DNA of 64,000 nt, taken from Pseudomonadota bacterium. Its GTDB lineage: Bacteria; Pseudomonadota; Alphaproteobacteria; Dongiales; Dongiaceae. The position numbers and the translations under genes are program-made. The stretch covers positions 267,236 through 331,235 of the forward strand of contig JACPDN010000004.1 of NCBI GenBank assembly GCA_016183985.1, in the 5' to 3' direction. The notes under the pieces were generated by a model, which was given only the letters and a program-made list of their open reading frames with translations, did not search any database and had not been told where the DNA came from. Position 1 is the stretch's first letter. The number at the start of each line of letters is the position of its first letter. Shown piece by piece: positions 33,676 through 44,004 of the stretch.

Positions 33676-34545
33676 ATGCTCGCCGATCTCTTCCTGACGC
33701 CTTTCATCGATTTCGCCTTCATGCGCCGTGCGCTGGTGGCCGTGATTGCCGTCTCGCTGGTTGCCGGCCCCTTGGGCGTCTTCCTGCAGCTTCGTCGCAT
33801 GAGCCTGATGGGCGATGCGCTGGCGCATGCCATTCTGCCCGGTGTCGCTATCGGCTTCTTTCTCTTCGGCCTCGATCTCTGGGCGATGAGTGTCGGTGGC
33901 CTGGTCGCCTGTCTTGCCGTGGCGCTACTCTCCGGCGCCATCGCGCGCCTCACGGCATTGAAGGAAGACACCAGCCTCGCCGCGCTCTATCTCGTCTCAT
34001 TGGCGAGTGGCGTGCTTATCGTTTCGTTGCGCGGCAATACGCGGGATCTCCTGCACATCCTCTTCGGCTCGCTGCTCTCCATCGCCGGTGACGCCTTGGT
34101 TCTGGTCGTGGCGGTGGCGATCCTGTCGCTGATCGTCTTTGCCGTCATCTACCGCACACTGGTGGTCGAATGCTTCGACCCCATGTTTCTGCGCGCCGTG
34201 GGTGGGCGAGGAGCAGCGGCCCATATGGCCTTCCTTGTTCTCATCGCCATCAATCTCGTGGCGGCCATCCAGGCGCTCGGTACCCTGATGGCGGTCGGCC
34301 TGATGATCCTGCCGGCCGCGGCCGCCCGCTTTTGGGCCGGATCGGTTGCCGGCATGATAGCGCTGGCCAGCAGCCTTGCCCTGGTGGCGGGATTGGCCGG
34401 GCTGCTCGGCTCCTATCATCTCGATCTTCCGCCCGGGCCCGCGATCGTCCTGATGGCGGGCCTTGCCTATCTGGTCTCGGTCATTTTCGGGCGCTTCGGC
34501 GGCCTGGCGCGGCGCCTCTTTCCGGGTGCGCATCTGCAGCATTGA
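33676..34545 (+). CDS. znuB: Zinc ABC transporter permease
   Basis: A 289-residue inner-membrane protein of the ABC-3 metal permease family with seven or eight hydrophobic segments. Characteristic blocks are PLGVFLQLRRMSLMGDALAHAILPGVAIGF, LLHILFGSLLSIAGDAL and ALGTLMAVGLMILPAAAARFWA. ATG 33676 (MLADLFLTPFIDFAFMRRALV) is chosen; the in-frame ATG at 33538 lies within znuC. It forms the zinc channel with ZnuC as motor. Confidence 0.9.
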   Translation: MLADLFLTPFIDFAFMRRALVAVIAVSLVAGPLGVFLQLRRMSLMGDALAHAILPGVAIGFFLFGLDLWAMSVGGLVACLAVALLSGAIARLTALKEDTSLAALYLVSLASGVLIVSLRGNTRDLLHILFGSLLSIAGDALVLVVAVAILSLIVFAVIYRTLVVECFDPMFLRAVGGRGAAAHMAFLVLIAINLVAAIQALGTLMAVGLMILPAAAARFWAGSVAGMIALASSLALVAGLAGLLGSYHLDLPPGPAIVLMAGLAYLVSVIFGRFGGLARRLFPGAHLQH

Positions 34546-34659
34546 AAATGCCGAGTGGGCGGGGCCGATATGCGCGCTGCGCATTGCCCTTCGCTTGTCA
34601 TCGACCGTTCGGCACCGCATGATCCGCCGAATGAATCGAGGGAAGAGGAGCCCACAAGC

Positions 34660-35400
34660 ATGCGTGTCCTGGTGATCGAGAACGAGCCCACTTCCCACGT
34701 CTCGCTGCTGGGCGAGCATTTGATGACCAACGGCGCGGAACTGGTCACTGTGAAGCCGCATCATGGCGTGGATCTGCCTGAGACCCCCGCCGGATATGAC
34801 GGTGCCGTCATTCTCGGTGGGCCGCAGCATGCCAACAACGACAAGGACTACCCGGCCTTCGTGCCGACCTGCGCGCTCTTGCAGGCCTTTCATGACGAGG
34901 GCAAGCCGCTGCTGGGGCTGTGCCTCGGCGGGCAGCTCTTGGCGCGCAGTTTCGGCGCGCGGGTTCGGGTCAACGACTTCTTCGAATATGGCTATCTGCC
35001 GATCGATATTACCGCTGACGGCCAACGCGATCCGCTATTGGGCGGCCTCAACCCACGCCAGCACATCATGCAATGGCATGAAGACACCTTCGGCCTGCCC
35101 GATGGTGGCGTACGCCTGATGACCGGCCCCACCACCGCCAACCAGGCCTTTCGCTATGGCGACACGGCCTATGGCTTCCAGTGCCATTTCGAGGTTTCGC
35201 TGGATCACGCGACCAGCTGGATCGAGGGCTTCAATCACATCATCATTGGCAAACTCGGCGAGGAAGAAGGCAAAAAGGCTGTCGAGCGCGCCCGTGCAGA
35301 GTTCAAATCCCACGCCCGCGACGCCAACGAATTCTGCCGCGTCGTCGGCGGCCGCTGGTCGGATCTGGTGAAAGCGCAAAAGCAGGCGCGGGCGGCGTGA
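34660..35400 (+). CDS. Class I glutamine amidotransferase-like protein
   Basis: A 246-residue single-domain amidotransferase similar to the GATase half of GMP synthase. The catalytic triad is C88 (PLLGLCLGGQLLAR), H176 and E178 (YGFQCHFEVS). It starts MRVLVIENEPTSHVSLLGEHL, with ggaagaggag upstream of ATG 34660. Stand-alone members hydrolyse glutamine for a partner synthase or cleave gamma-glutamyl amides (PuuD-like); none of the usual partners is adjacent. The gap to znuB is 114 bases. Confidence 0.88.
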   Translation: MRVLVIENEPTSHVSLLGEHLMTNGAELVTVKPHHGVDLPETPAGYDGAVILGGPQHANNDKDYPAFVPTCALLQAFHDEGKPLLGLCLGGQLLARSFGARVRVNDFFEYGYLPIDITADGQRDPLLGGLNPRQHIMQWHEDTFGLPDGGVRLMTGPTTANQAFRYGDTAYGFQCHFEVSLDHATSWIEGFNHIIIGKLGEEEGKKAVERARAEFKSHARDANEFCRVVGGRWSDLVKAQKQARAA

Positions 35401-35453
35401 GTCCGGCTTCGGATATGAGCGTGCAAACTACCCAGCACCGCTGGCGGGCGGAT

Positions 35454-36023
35454 ATGCGGCGTGGAATGCGCGGCGCGCTGAAGATGCTGTTTGCCCTGCT
35501 GCTTGGGTCAATTCTGCCACAAGCCGTGACCGCCCAGGAATGGCACAAGGAGGATTGCGCCAATCTGGCGATCCAATTCGACCCGGATGGTCCCCTGTCG
35601 GCGAATGGCACCGATTGCTGGCAGTTGAAATCTGCCAAAGGCCGGCTGGAGATGATCAACGCCAGAGCGGTGAGCTCCATGTTCGTCACCACGCTCTATC
35701 ATGTTGAGAGTCTGGACGTGGAACTGAGGCGCTCGGAAGCCAAGGATTTTGTCGCTGCCATCGGCATGTTCACCAAGACATCGGTCTGGTCTCCGCCGAT
35801 GTCGACGAATGGCTATCAGGTATGGAAATTCCGTGGCGAACTGAAGATCGACCCGTTCTGGGACGCGCGGTGCATAACATTCGCGCGATATGACGGGGCT
35901 GTCGGCGATCGGTTTCGACACCAGATTTCCGGGTTCTCCTGTATCGATCCGGCCATTGCGGCGGACGGCATGACGGATGCGGAGGCGGCGGATTTATTGG
36001 GGCGCATCTCCCAACTCCGCTAG
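35454..36023 (+). CDS. Secreted protein of unknown function
   Basis: A 189-residue protein with a clear signal peptide (MRRGMRGALKMLFALLLGSILPQAVTAQEW). The mature part has four cysteines (KEDCANLA, GTDCWQLK, DARCITFA, GFSCIDP), which could make two disulfides in the periplasm, and a mixed alpha/beta appearance. An earlier ATG at 35415 is possible and would lengthen the signal n-region by 13 residues. I do not recognise a family. It lies about 50 bases after the amidotransferase gene on the same strand. Confidence 0.65.
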   Translation: MRRGMRGALKMLFALLLGSILPQAVTAQEWHKEDCANLAIQFDPDGPLSANGTDCWQLKSAKGRLEMINARAVSSMFVTTLYHVESLDVELRRSEAKDFVAAIGMFTKTSVWSPPMSTNGYQVWKFRGELKIDPFWDARCITFARYDGAVGDRFRHQISGFSCIDPAIAADGMTDAEAADLLGRISQLR

Positions 36024-36154
36024 CAATTCGGCGAGGCTTTCGTCGCAAGGCCAGTGGCGACAGGGAATTCGGCCAGTATGGCGCAGCAATTCCCGGATAG
36101 CGCCGACGCTCATGCTCCGTCATATCTCAATGGCAAATTACGCATGGGATTTCG

Positions 36155-37063
36155 ATGATGACCGTGCCGCGCATGGCTGCCCAGGATTGGGCGTTGCTGA
36201 TCTTTCTGTCGCTGCTCTGGGGTGGCAGCTTCTTCTTTGCCAAGATCGCCGTGGCCGAGGTGCCGCCTTTCACCGTCGCACTGTGCCGCGTGGTACTCGC
36301 AGCGGCGGTGCTGCATGTCGTGCGCATGGCGCTTGGCGTCGCTGCGCCGCGCGATGCCGGTTTCTGGCGCGATGCGCTGGTCATGGGATTGCTCAACAAT
36401 GCGATCCCGTTCAGTCTCATCTTCTGGGGGCAGCGTGAGATTGGGGCCGGCCTCGCCTCAATCCTCAATGCGACGACACCGCTTTTCACCGTGATCGTGG
36501 CGCATGTCTTCACGGCGGACGAGCGTGCGGGGCCGCTGAAAATTGCGGGCGTCATGGCCGGCATAGCCGGTGTCGCCGTGATGATTGGCAGCGACGTTGC
36601 GGCGGGTCTTGGCCATCATCTGTGGGCCGAGCTCGCCGTGCTGGGGGCGGCACTTTCCTATGGCTTTGCCGGCGTGTTCGGGCGCCGTTTCCGCGACCGG
36701 CCGCCGCTCGTGGTGGCCAGCGGGCAGCTCACCGGATCATCTGCGCTGTTGCTCTTGCCGATGCTGATCCTGGACCGGCCATGGGCATTGCCGATGCCGG
36801 GCTGGCATCCGATTGGCGCCATCATTGCCGTGGCGCTGCTCTCGACGGCGCTCGCTTACGTGATCTTCTTCCGCATTCTGAAGCGCGCCGGTTCCACCAA
36901 TCTTTCCTTGGTGACCCTGCTCATTCCACCGAGTGCGCTGTTCCTTGGCGTGCTGTTTCTGGGCGAAGAGATCGCCGCCCATCAATTGGCTGGCATGGCG
37001 CTGATCGGCTGCGGCCTGCTATTGCTCGACGGCAGGCTCTTCCGTTTTCGCCGCACTGCTTGA
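36155..37063 (+). CDS. EamA/DMT-family transporter
   Basis: A 302-residue inner-membrane protein with ten hydrophobic segments arranged as two EamA repeats (LLIFLSLLWGGSFFFAKIAV at the start, ELAVLGAALSYGFAGVFGRRF in the middle). Members export amino acids, metabolites or drugs. The substrate is not predictable from sequence. Two consecutive ATG codons (36155, 36158) are equally likely starts. Its 3' end overlaps the convergent rsmB-like gene by 45 bases. Confidence 0.88.
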   Translation: MMTVPRMAAQDWALLIFLSLLWGGSFFFAKIAVAEVPPFTVALCRVVLAAAVLHVVRMALGVAAPRDAGFWRDALVMGLLNNAIPFSLIFWGQREIGAGLASILNATTPLFTVIVAHVFTADERAGPLKIAGVMAGIAGVAVMIGSDVAAGLGHHLWAELAVLGAALSYGFAGVFGRRFRDRPPLVVASGQLTGSSALLLLPMLILDRPWALPMPGWHPIGAIIAVALLSTALAYVIFFRILKRAGSTNLSLVTLLIPPSALFLGVLFLGEEIAAHQLAGMALIGCGLLLLDGRLFRFRRTA

Positions 37064-38377
37064 AGCCTTACGCGTCATGACCGCGACGAAAAAACCGTCG
37101 GTCCCGTGGCGCATGGGTGTCAGCGAGAGGGTCGGGCCCTCGGCCGGGCAATCGGTGCCGATCACATCGCGCCAGACATCGGCGACGGGCACGCGCTCGA
37201 AATCGGGATGGCCCGCCAGGAAGGCATCGACCTGGTCGTCATTCTCTTCGCTGAGCAGCGAGCAGGTGGCATAGACAAGCCGCCCGCCCGGCTTCACCAG
37301 GCGCTGCGCGGAATCGAGAATGCTCGCCTGCAATTTGGCGAGGCGCGGCAGATCGTCCGGCTGCAAGTTCCATTTGGCGTCCGGATTGCGGCGCCAGGTG
37401 CCGGTGCCGGAGCAGGGCGCATCGACCAGCACGCGATCGAAGCTCGCGGCGTGGCGCTTCACCCAGGGATCGCGCTCGCTCTCAAGCCCACGACGTTCGA
37501 CATTGAAGACGCCGGCCCGCTTCAGCCGGTCGCCCGCACGCTCGACGCGACCTTTCAGCGTGTCGCACGCGACAATCTTGCCCTTGTTCTTCATGGCGGC
37601 GGCGATGGCCAGCGTCTTGCCGCCGGCGCCGGCGCAGAAATCGACCACACGCTGGCCGGGCTTCGCGTCGACCAGCAGGGCTGCCAGCTGCGAACCTTCA
37701 TCCTGCACTTCGATGAGTCCGTCCTGGAAGCATTTCAGCGCCCCCATCGGCGGGCGCCCTTCGAGACGCAGGCCCAGGGGCGAGAGATGCGTCGGCGTCG
37801 CCGTCACATTTTCGGCCGCCAGAGCGGCGATGGCTTCCTCGCGCGTGGCTTTCAAGGCATTGGCGCGGATATCGGTTGCCGCCTCGTCGATCTGCGCCGC
37901 CATTTCCTGCTCGAAATGCGCGCCGAAACGCTTGATGAGACTCTTCTCGATCCATTCGGGGAACTCGAAGCGCACCCATTTCGGCTGCCCGCCATTGCGG
38001 ATGTCTGCGCCTTCCAGCGAGAGGGCAAAGGAACGTTCCGTGCGGTTCAATTGCTTGGGGCGATAATCGCCGCCATCGAAACTGCCAGCGACCTTGTCCG
38101 CCGTCCAGCCGTCGATGAGGACCAGCTTGGCGATGAGGCGCGCGCGCTCGAGATGCGGCAGGCCCTGTTCCGAGGTGAACTCGCCGATCCACCAGTCGAG
38201 TTTCGCCATCTGCCGCAGGACGGCATAGGCGTGATCGAGGATCGCGCGCCGGTCCGAGCCGCCGATATAGCGGCGGTTGCGGAAGAAAGCTGCTGCCGAG
38301 CGATCAGCCGGTGCCGTGCCGGTATGCATCTCGGTCAACAAATCGATGGCCGCCTGAAGGCGTGCGCCGGGAGTCAT
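37019..38377 (-). CDS. RsmB/NOP-family RNA cytosine-C5 methyltransferase
   Basis: A 452-residue SAM-dependent enzyme that methylates cytosine in rRNA (16S m5C, RsmB-like) or possibly tRNA. An N-terminal NusB-like helical region (RLQAAIDLLTEMHTG...) is followed by the methyltransferase fold: VVDFCAGAGGKTLAIAAAM (SAM loop), DRVLVDAPCSGTGTWRRNPD with the releasing cysteine, and LVYATCSLLSEEND with the attacking cysteine. ATG 38377 is chosen; longer forms would begin within the REP-like palindrome. It lies downstream of guaB, as in many alphaproteobacteria. Confidence 0.9.
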   Translation of the reverse strand: MTPGARLQAAIDLLTEMHTGTAPADRSAAAFFRNRRYIGGSDRRAILDHAYAVLRQMAKLDWWIGEFTSEQGLPHLERARLIAKLVLIDGWTADKVAGSFDGGDYRPKQLNRTERSFALSLEGADIRNGGQPKWVRFEFPEWIEKSLIKRFGAHFEQEMAAQIDEAATDIRANALKATREEAIAALAAENVTATPTHLSPLGLRLEGRPPMGALKCFQDGLIEVQDEGSQLAALLVDAKPGQRVVDFCAGAGGKTLAIAAAMKNKGKIVACDTLKGRVERAGDRLKRAGVFNVERRGLESERDPWVKRHAASFDRVLVDAPCSGTGTWRRNPDAKWNLQPDDLPRLAKLQASILDSAQRLVKPGGRLVYATCSLLSEENDDQVDAFLAGHPDFERVPVADVWRDVIGTDCPAEGPTLSLTPMRHGTDGFFVAVMTRKASSSAAKTEEPAVEQ

Positions 38378-38397
38378 GATGATGGTTCCAATACTAT

Positions 38398-38488
38398 CCG
38401 TCATGGTCCGCGAAGGCGGACCACCCACGAGTTGCTTTCTTCGCTGCCAACAAATTCATGGGTGGTCCGCCTTCGCGGACCATGACGG
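38398..38488. repeat. REP-like element: two inverted 30-base arms, each itself a hairpin
   Basis: Bases 38398-38427 and 38459-38488 are perfect reverse complements over 30 bases. Each arm contains a complete hairpin TGGTCCGC-GAAG-GCGGACCA. The 31 bases between them are unique. The arrangement resembles a bacterial interspersed mosaic element (paired REPs). It fills the guaB-rsmB gap and ends 9 bases from the guaB stop, so it may protect the guaB 3' end. Confidence 0.88.
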
Positions 38489-38496
38489 CAAAAGAG

Positions 38497-40011
<1,515 letters not shown>

Positions 40012-40093
40012 ATGGGTTGGCGCCTCATCATACAGATTGGATGGATTCCCACAAGTGCTTGGGGTCTGCGCTCAGCGCTGGGCGGGGATGCGC

Positions 40094-41011
40094 CTAGGGG
40101 AGATGGCGGAAGCGTTCGGCGAGGAAGTCGAAAATGGTATCGGGATCAGGGGCTTGCAGCAGGGTATGCGGCGTGGGCGTAGAACCGGGCTGCACAATGA
40201 GCCGGCCGAGTTCGCGGCTCTCCCCTGTTTCCACCCGGAAATGGGCGTGGGTCTTCATAAAGAGGCCAGGCCGCAGCAGATAGGCGACCACCAGCGGGTC
40301 GAACAGCGCGTCGGCCTTTGCTTCGTGGACATAGGCGCGCAACAGATCGGCAACGGCCTTCGCGATCTTCGTACCGGCGGCCTCGATGCGTGCGATCCGC
40401 GCAGGTGTCGCACTCACCGGCCGCGCTGTCTCGATGGTGACGAGTGTCAGCGGCACACCGCTCGCGCAGACGATGTCGGCGGCGTGGGGGTCGAGCCAGA
40501 AATTGTATTCGGCATGGGGCGTCGCATTGCCGCCACCCGGTGCCGCCGCACCGCCCATGACGATCATTTCCTTGATGCCCTGCCGCGCATCTGGATGCCT
40601 CTGGAGCAGGCGCGCGATATTGGTGAGCGGCCCGATCGGCGCCAGGGTAATGCTGCTCGGTGCAGCCGCCTTCAGCAGCTGCGCCATCCAGGCGACGGCA
40701 TCCGCGTCATCGGCTTTACGCGAGGCGGCGGGCAGGCCGATGCCGCCCAAGCCATCGGCGCCATGCACGCCCCAGCCGGTGCGCGCATAAGTACGCTGCA
40801 GTGGTTGATCGGCGCCGATATGGACGGGAACGCGGCTGCGGCCCGCCGCATCGAGGATGCGCACTGCATTCTCGGCGCAAGGGGCCGCATGGCCGTTGCC
40901 AAAGACAATGCTGAGGCCAAGGACGTCAATCTCCGGTGCCGCCAGGGCCAGCCAGATGGCAATGGCGTCGTCCACGCCAGGATCGGTGTCGATGATGAGG
41001 GGAAGGGCCAT
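40094..41011 (-). CDS. Inosine-uridine preferring nucleoside hydrolase
   Basis: A 305-residue enzyme that cleaves ribonucleosides to base and ribose for salvage. The calcium-binding fingerprint DTDPGVDDA is at residues 8-16. APIGPLTNIARLL, MGGAAAPGGGNATPHAEYNFWLDPHAA and the late FDPLVVAYLL aspartate complete the active site. Length and motifs fit the RihA/IunH group; base preference cannot be read off. Its gap to rlmE is 43 bases. Confidence 0.93.
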   Translation of the reverse strand: MALPLIIDTDPGVDDAIAIWLALAAPEIDVLGLSIVFGNGHAAPCAENAVRILDAAGRSRVPVHIGADQPLQRTYARTGWGVHGADGLGGIGLPAASRKADDADAVAWMAQLLKAAAPSSITLAPIGPLTNIARLLQRHPDARQGIKEMIVMGGAAAPGGGNATPHAEYNFWLDPHAADIVCASGVPLTLVTIETARPVSATPARIARIEAAGTKIAKAVADLLRAYVHEAKADALFDPLVVAYLLRPGLFMKTHAHFRVETGESRELGRLIVQPGSTPTPHTLLQAPDPDTIFDFLAERFRHLP

Positions 41012-41054
41012 GGTGATGTGCTAGCGACGCCAAACCGTTATTTTCTGAAACCCG

Positions 41055-41786
41055 TCATTTTCTGAAGCCCTGGGCCACGACGTAGATCTCAGCCGAATCC
41101 TTGCGGCTGGCATCCGGCTTCACATGCTTCACGCTGCTGAAATGTGTCTTCAACCGCGCCAGCAGTTCGTTGGTGGCGCCACCCTGCAGCACCTTGGCGA
41201 TGAAGGTGCCGCCCGGCGAGAGCACTTCGACGGCGAAGGCCAAGGCCGTCTCGGCAAGGTCGATGATCTTGAGGTGATCGGTCTGGGCATGACCCGTGGA
41301 GGATGCCGCCATGTCGGAGAGTACGACATCGGCTTCACCCTCGAGCAGCGCCTTCAGTTTGTCGGGTGCCGACGGATCCATGAAATCGAGCTGGATGATG
41401 GTGGCGCCGGGAACGGGCTCCACCGCCTGCAGATCGATGCCGATCACCTTGCCGCGCCCGTCAGCGGAATGCACGCGGTCGACGGCCACTTGCGTCCAGC
41501 CGCCGGGGGCGGCACCGAGGTCGACGATACGCCCGCCGATCTTGAAGAAATGGAACTTCTCGTCGAGCTGCAGGATCTTGAACGCCGCGCGCGAGCGATA
41601 GCCGCGCTTTTTTGCCTCGGCGACGTAAGGGTCATTAAGTTGCCGGTCGAGCCAGCGCGCCGAGGAAAGCGAGCGCTTGGCCGCCGTCTTGACACGGGTC
41701 TTGACGCCGCGGCCGGTGAGGGCGCTTTCCTCGCGTGCCCCACCACGCTGGCCGCCGCGGCCACCTGTTCCCCGGTTGTTACGCAT
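41055..41786 (-). CDS. rlmE: 23S rRNA (uridine-2'-O)-methyltransferase RlmE
   Basis: A 243-residue FtsJ/RrmJ enzyme that methylates the 2'-hydroxyl of a uridine in the 23S rRNA A-loop. The K-D-K-E tetrad is recognisable in YRSRAAFKILQLDEKF, DVVLSDMAASSTGH, GGTFIAKVLQGG and SRKDSAEIYVVAQGF; the SAM loop is IVDLGAAPGGWTQVA. The N-terminus (about 35 residues) is a basic, Arg/Gly-rich tail that may contact RNA. aggagttg precedes ATG 41786. It follows ppx by 16 bases. Confidence 0.96.
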   Translation of the reverse strand: MRNNRGTGGRGGQRGGAREESALTGRGVKTRVKTAAKRSLSSARWLDRQLNDPYVAEAKKRGYRSRAAFKILQLDEKFHFFKIGGRIVDLGAAPGGWTQVAVDRVHSADGRGKVIGIDLQAVEPVPGATIIQLDFMDPSAPDKLKALLEGEADVVLSDMAASSTGHAQTDHLKIIDLAETALAFAVEVLSPGGTFIAKVLQGGATNELLARLKTHFSSVKHVKPDASRKDSAEIYVVAQGFRK

Positions 41787-41802
41787 CGATCAACTCCTGA
41801 AA

Positions 41803-42924
41803 TCAGAATTCGCTGGCGGGGACGAGATCCGCGCTGCGGCCGGCGGCACGCGGCGCGGGTTCTTCCGGCTCATCGAAATCACCATAGACAGTATCCGGCG
41901 CCGTGCCGGTCATGAGGCTCATGAGGATACCCTCGCGCACGCCGCGATCGGCGACGCGGAGCGTACCTACGGGCCACAGCTTGCAGATGGCCGACAGGAT
42001 GGCGCAACCCGAAAGCACCAGATCGGCGCGCTCGACGCCGATGCAAGGGAGAGTGGCACGACCACGGCAGTCGCGGCGGGCGAGATCGCTGCTGATGCGC
42101 TCGACATCGCCGAAGCGCAAATAAGAGCCATCGACCAAGCTGCGCTCATAGCGCGCGAGGCCCAGCTGAATGCCGGCCAGCGTCGTTACCGTGCCGGACG
42201 TACCCAACATCTGCACGGCGCCCTCACTGATGAGGCGGCCGGCGCCGATCGCGCGCCGGAAGGGATCAAGCTCGCCCGCTACCTTGTCCACCATGCGGCG
42301 ATAGAAGGCGGTCGGGTTCTCGCCGCCCACTGCTTCGGCGCCGAATTCCTCAGTGAGGCTCACGACGCCGAAGGGCATCGAATGCCAGGCGACCATCTGC
42401 GGTGGCCGGCCGGGCTTGAGGCGCAGCCAGCCGAGTTCGGTCGATCCGCCACCGATATCGAAGACGATCGCATGGGCCGTGTTGCGATCGAGCAGTGGGG
42501 TGCAGCCTTTGAAGGCGAGATCCGCTTCTTCACCGGAGGTGATGATGTCGAGCGCGATGCCGGCTTCATCGCGGGCGCGGTCGACGAAGCTCACGCAATT
42601 GTCGGCGCGGCGGCAGGCTTCGGTCGCAACGGCACGTGCCAAGCTCACCCCGCGGCGCTCCATCTTGGCGGCACAGATCTTAAGGGCCTCAATGGTGCGG
42701 TCCATGGCCTCCGGCGAAAGCCGGCCGCTTTGCGAGACGCCCTCGCCAAGGCGCACGATGCGCGAAAAGGCGTCGATCACCTGATAACCGCCCGTTCCCT
42801 GCCGGGCGATCAGCAGGCGGCAGTTATTGGTGCCGAGGTCCAAAGCGGCCATGATCTGACCGGGCTTAGCCGCACGCGTACGCCATAGCGCAGGTGCCGG
42901 CGACCCGGATAATGCACCGTTCAC
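41803..42924 (-). CDS. ppx: Exopolyphosphatase / pppGpp phosphohydrolase (Ppx/GppA)
   Basis: A 373-residue member of the ASKHA-fold Ppx/GppA family, which removes terminal phosphates from polyphosphate or converts pppGpp to ppGpp. Visible motifs: ALDLGTNNCRLLIA (phosphate 1), ATEACRRADN, ITSGEEADLAF (catalytic Glu region) and VFDIGGGSTELGW (phosphate 2). The GTG at 42924 is preferred over the ATG at 42852 because aaaggag sits 8 bases upstream. This short form lacks the C-terminal HD-like domain of E. coli Ppx. It is first in the ppx-rlmE-hydrolase transcript. Confidence 0.92.
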   Translation of the reverse strand: MNGALSGSPAPALWRTRAAKPGQIMAALDLGTNNCRLLIARQGTGGYQVIDAFSRIVRLGEGVSQSGRLSPEAMDRTIEALKICAAKMERRGVSLARAVATEACRRADNCVSFVDRARDEAGIALDIITSGEEADLAFKGCTPLLDRNTAHAIVFDIGGGSTELGWLRLKPGRPPQMVAWHSMPFGVVSLTEEFGAEAVGGENPTAFYRRMVDKVAGELDPFRRAIGAGRLISEGAVQMLGTSGTVTTLAGIQLGLARYERSLVDGSYLRFGDVERISSDLARRDCRGRATLPCIGVERADLVLSGCAILSAICKLWPVGTLRVADRGVREGILMSLMTGTAPDTVYGDFDEPEEPAPRAAGRSADLVPASEF

Positions 42925-43121
42925 GCGTTAATGCTCCTTTGCCCCGAAGAGTCAACCCATTGAAATAGCGCGGAAAAACGTGACCGCAGCCCTTTCGGGC
43001 GACCCCTGCCGGGTATCGTCGTCACATATCCTACATGGATCGGTGGAGGAGATAAAGTTGCGGGGAATTCGGGCCGATTTGCCGCTTAGTGCCCTCTTGG
43101 AGCCATCCCTTTAGACAAGGC

Positions 43122-43150
43122 TTGAACTTGCCGTTTCAGCGCATTATGTT
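43122..43150 (+). promoter_or_regulatory. Sigma-70-type promoter of tRNA-Gln
   Basis: TTGAAC (43122-43127) and TATGTT (43145-43150) are spaced by exactly 17 bases, ending 41 bases upstream of the tRNA. The rest of the gap 42925-43121 contains no gene I can support. Confidence 0.65.
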
Positions 43151-43191
43151 CCGCCCGCTTTCACGCCGGTCGTTCTGGCCGGCGCCCCTGC

Positions 43192-43265
43192 TGGGGGATC
43201 GTCTAACGGTAGGACAGCGGACTCTGACTCCGCCAGTCTAGGTTCGAATCCTAGTCCCCCAGCCA
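43192..43265 (+). tRNA. tRNA-Gln (anticodon CTG)
   Basis: Acceptor stem TGGGGGA (43192-43198) pairs with TCCCCCA (43255-43261), followed by the encoded GCCA end. The anticodon stem GCGGA/TCCGC holds the loop CTCTGAC with anticodon CTG. The T-arm contains GGTTCGAATCC. It decodes CAG, the dominant glutamine codon in this GC-rich genome. Confidence 0.97.
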
Positions 43266-43305
43266 ATCTTTGCGGCGCAATCTTGATGTATCGACCAGCC
43301 TTGGT

Positions 43306-43325
43306 GACCGCCGTCATTGGCGGTC
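43306..43325 (+). terminator. Possible tRNA terminator hairpin
   Basis: GACCGCC (43306-43312) pairs with GGCGGTC (43319-43325) around six bases, 41 bases after the tRNA. The tail gttggttcg is only weakly T-rich. The rest of 43326-43494 shows no supportable gene. Confidence 0.4.
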
Positions 43326-43494
43326 GTTGGTTCGCTCACGCCAGCGAGTCTTCCGGCTCAAATTGGGTGTCAATTGGTCGCATGGGTGAAGAGCGCGATG
43401 GTGCCGGCGCCCATTCAGTCGGTGGGTTCGGCGCAGGCGTTTTTTCGAGCATGTGCCTCGGTCTGTGACGGCGGTGCAGGTTTCTGACAGCCTG

Positions 43495-43508
43495 TTGATC
43501 CAAATCAA
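43495..43508. promoter_or_regulatory. FNR/NnrR-family operator upstream of the nos cluster
   Basis: TTGATCCAAATCAA is a perfect TTGAT-N4-ATCAA palindrome, the target of oxygen- or NO-responsive Crp/FNR regulators. It lies 61 bases ahead of the cytochrome c start codon, suited to activating the nos genes at low oxygen or with nitrogen oxides. The regulator gene is not in the window. Confidence 0.87.
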
Positions 43509-43569
43509 CGCATGGACGTGCATTTCATAAAAAGATGCTTCTCTGAGATATCTTTTGAGAGGCGTCATC

Positions 43570-43980
43570 ATGAAGACCGGCTTGGCAATGCTTTCGATGG
43601 TAGCGGTGCTGACGATGGGTGCTGCGGCCAGCCGCGCCGATTGCCCGGTTCCGCCCAGTCTCAATCAGTGCAAGACCTGCCATGCGCTGGAGCCCGGCAA
43701 GCCCTCGCGCGCGACGGGCCCCAATCTCAATGGCGTGCCAGGCCAGGCAGCCATGCATGCCGGCGACTTCAAGGGCTATTCACCGGCGATGAAGGCTGCG
43801 CAGGCCAAGGGCGTGACCTGGACCGACGACAATCTCTTCAAATATCTCGGCGATCCCAAGGCCTTCCTCGCTGAAGCGAATGGTGAGCCGCTGAAGAACG
43901 CCATGATGTTCCAGATGAAGGATGAGGCGAAGCGCAAGGCCGCCATCGAGGGCCTGAAGACCATGGCGGCGTGCCAGTAA
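43570..43980 (+). CDS. Small periplasmic cytochrome c
   Basis: A 136-residue class I c-type cytochrome with a signal peptide (cleavage near AAASRA-DCPV). The haem motif is C34-K-T-C37-H38 and the likely sixth ligand is M74 in GYSPAMKAA. ATG 43570 is preferred to the upstream TTG. The position between an FNR box and nosR suggests it passes electrons from the bc1 complex to NosZ in the periplasm, the role played by mono-haem cytochromes in denitrifiers. That role is inferred from position. Confidence 0.9.
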   Translation: MKTGLAMLSMVAVLTMGAAASRADCPVPPSLNQCKTCHALEPGKPSRATGPNLNGVPGQAAMHAGDFKGYSPAMKAAQAKGVTWTDDNLFKYLGDPKAFLAEANGEPLKNAMMFQMKDEAKRKAAIEGLKTMAACQ

Positions 43981-44004
43981 CCAAGGGCAAAGCGGAACAC
44001 CCGC

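Noticed and set aside
43054..43120. A TTG-started 18-codon frame behind a fine ggaggaga upstream of the tRNA.
   Set aside because: Too short and without features to separate from chance; no neighbouring gene for it to lead.
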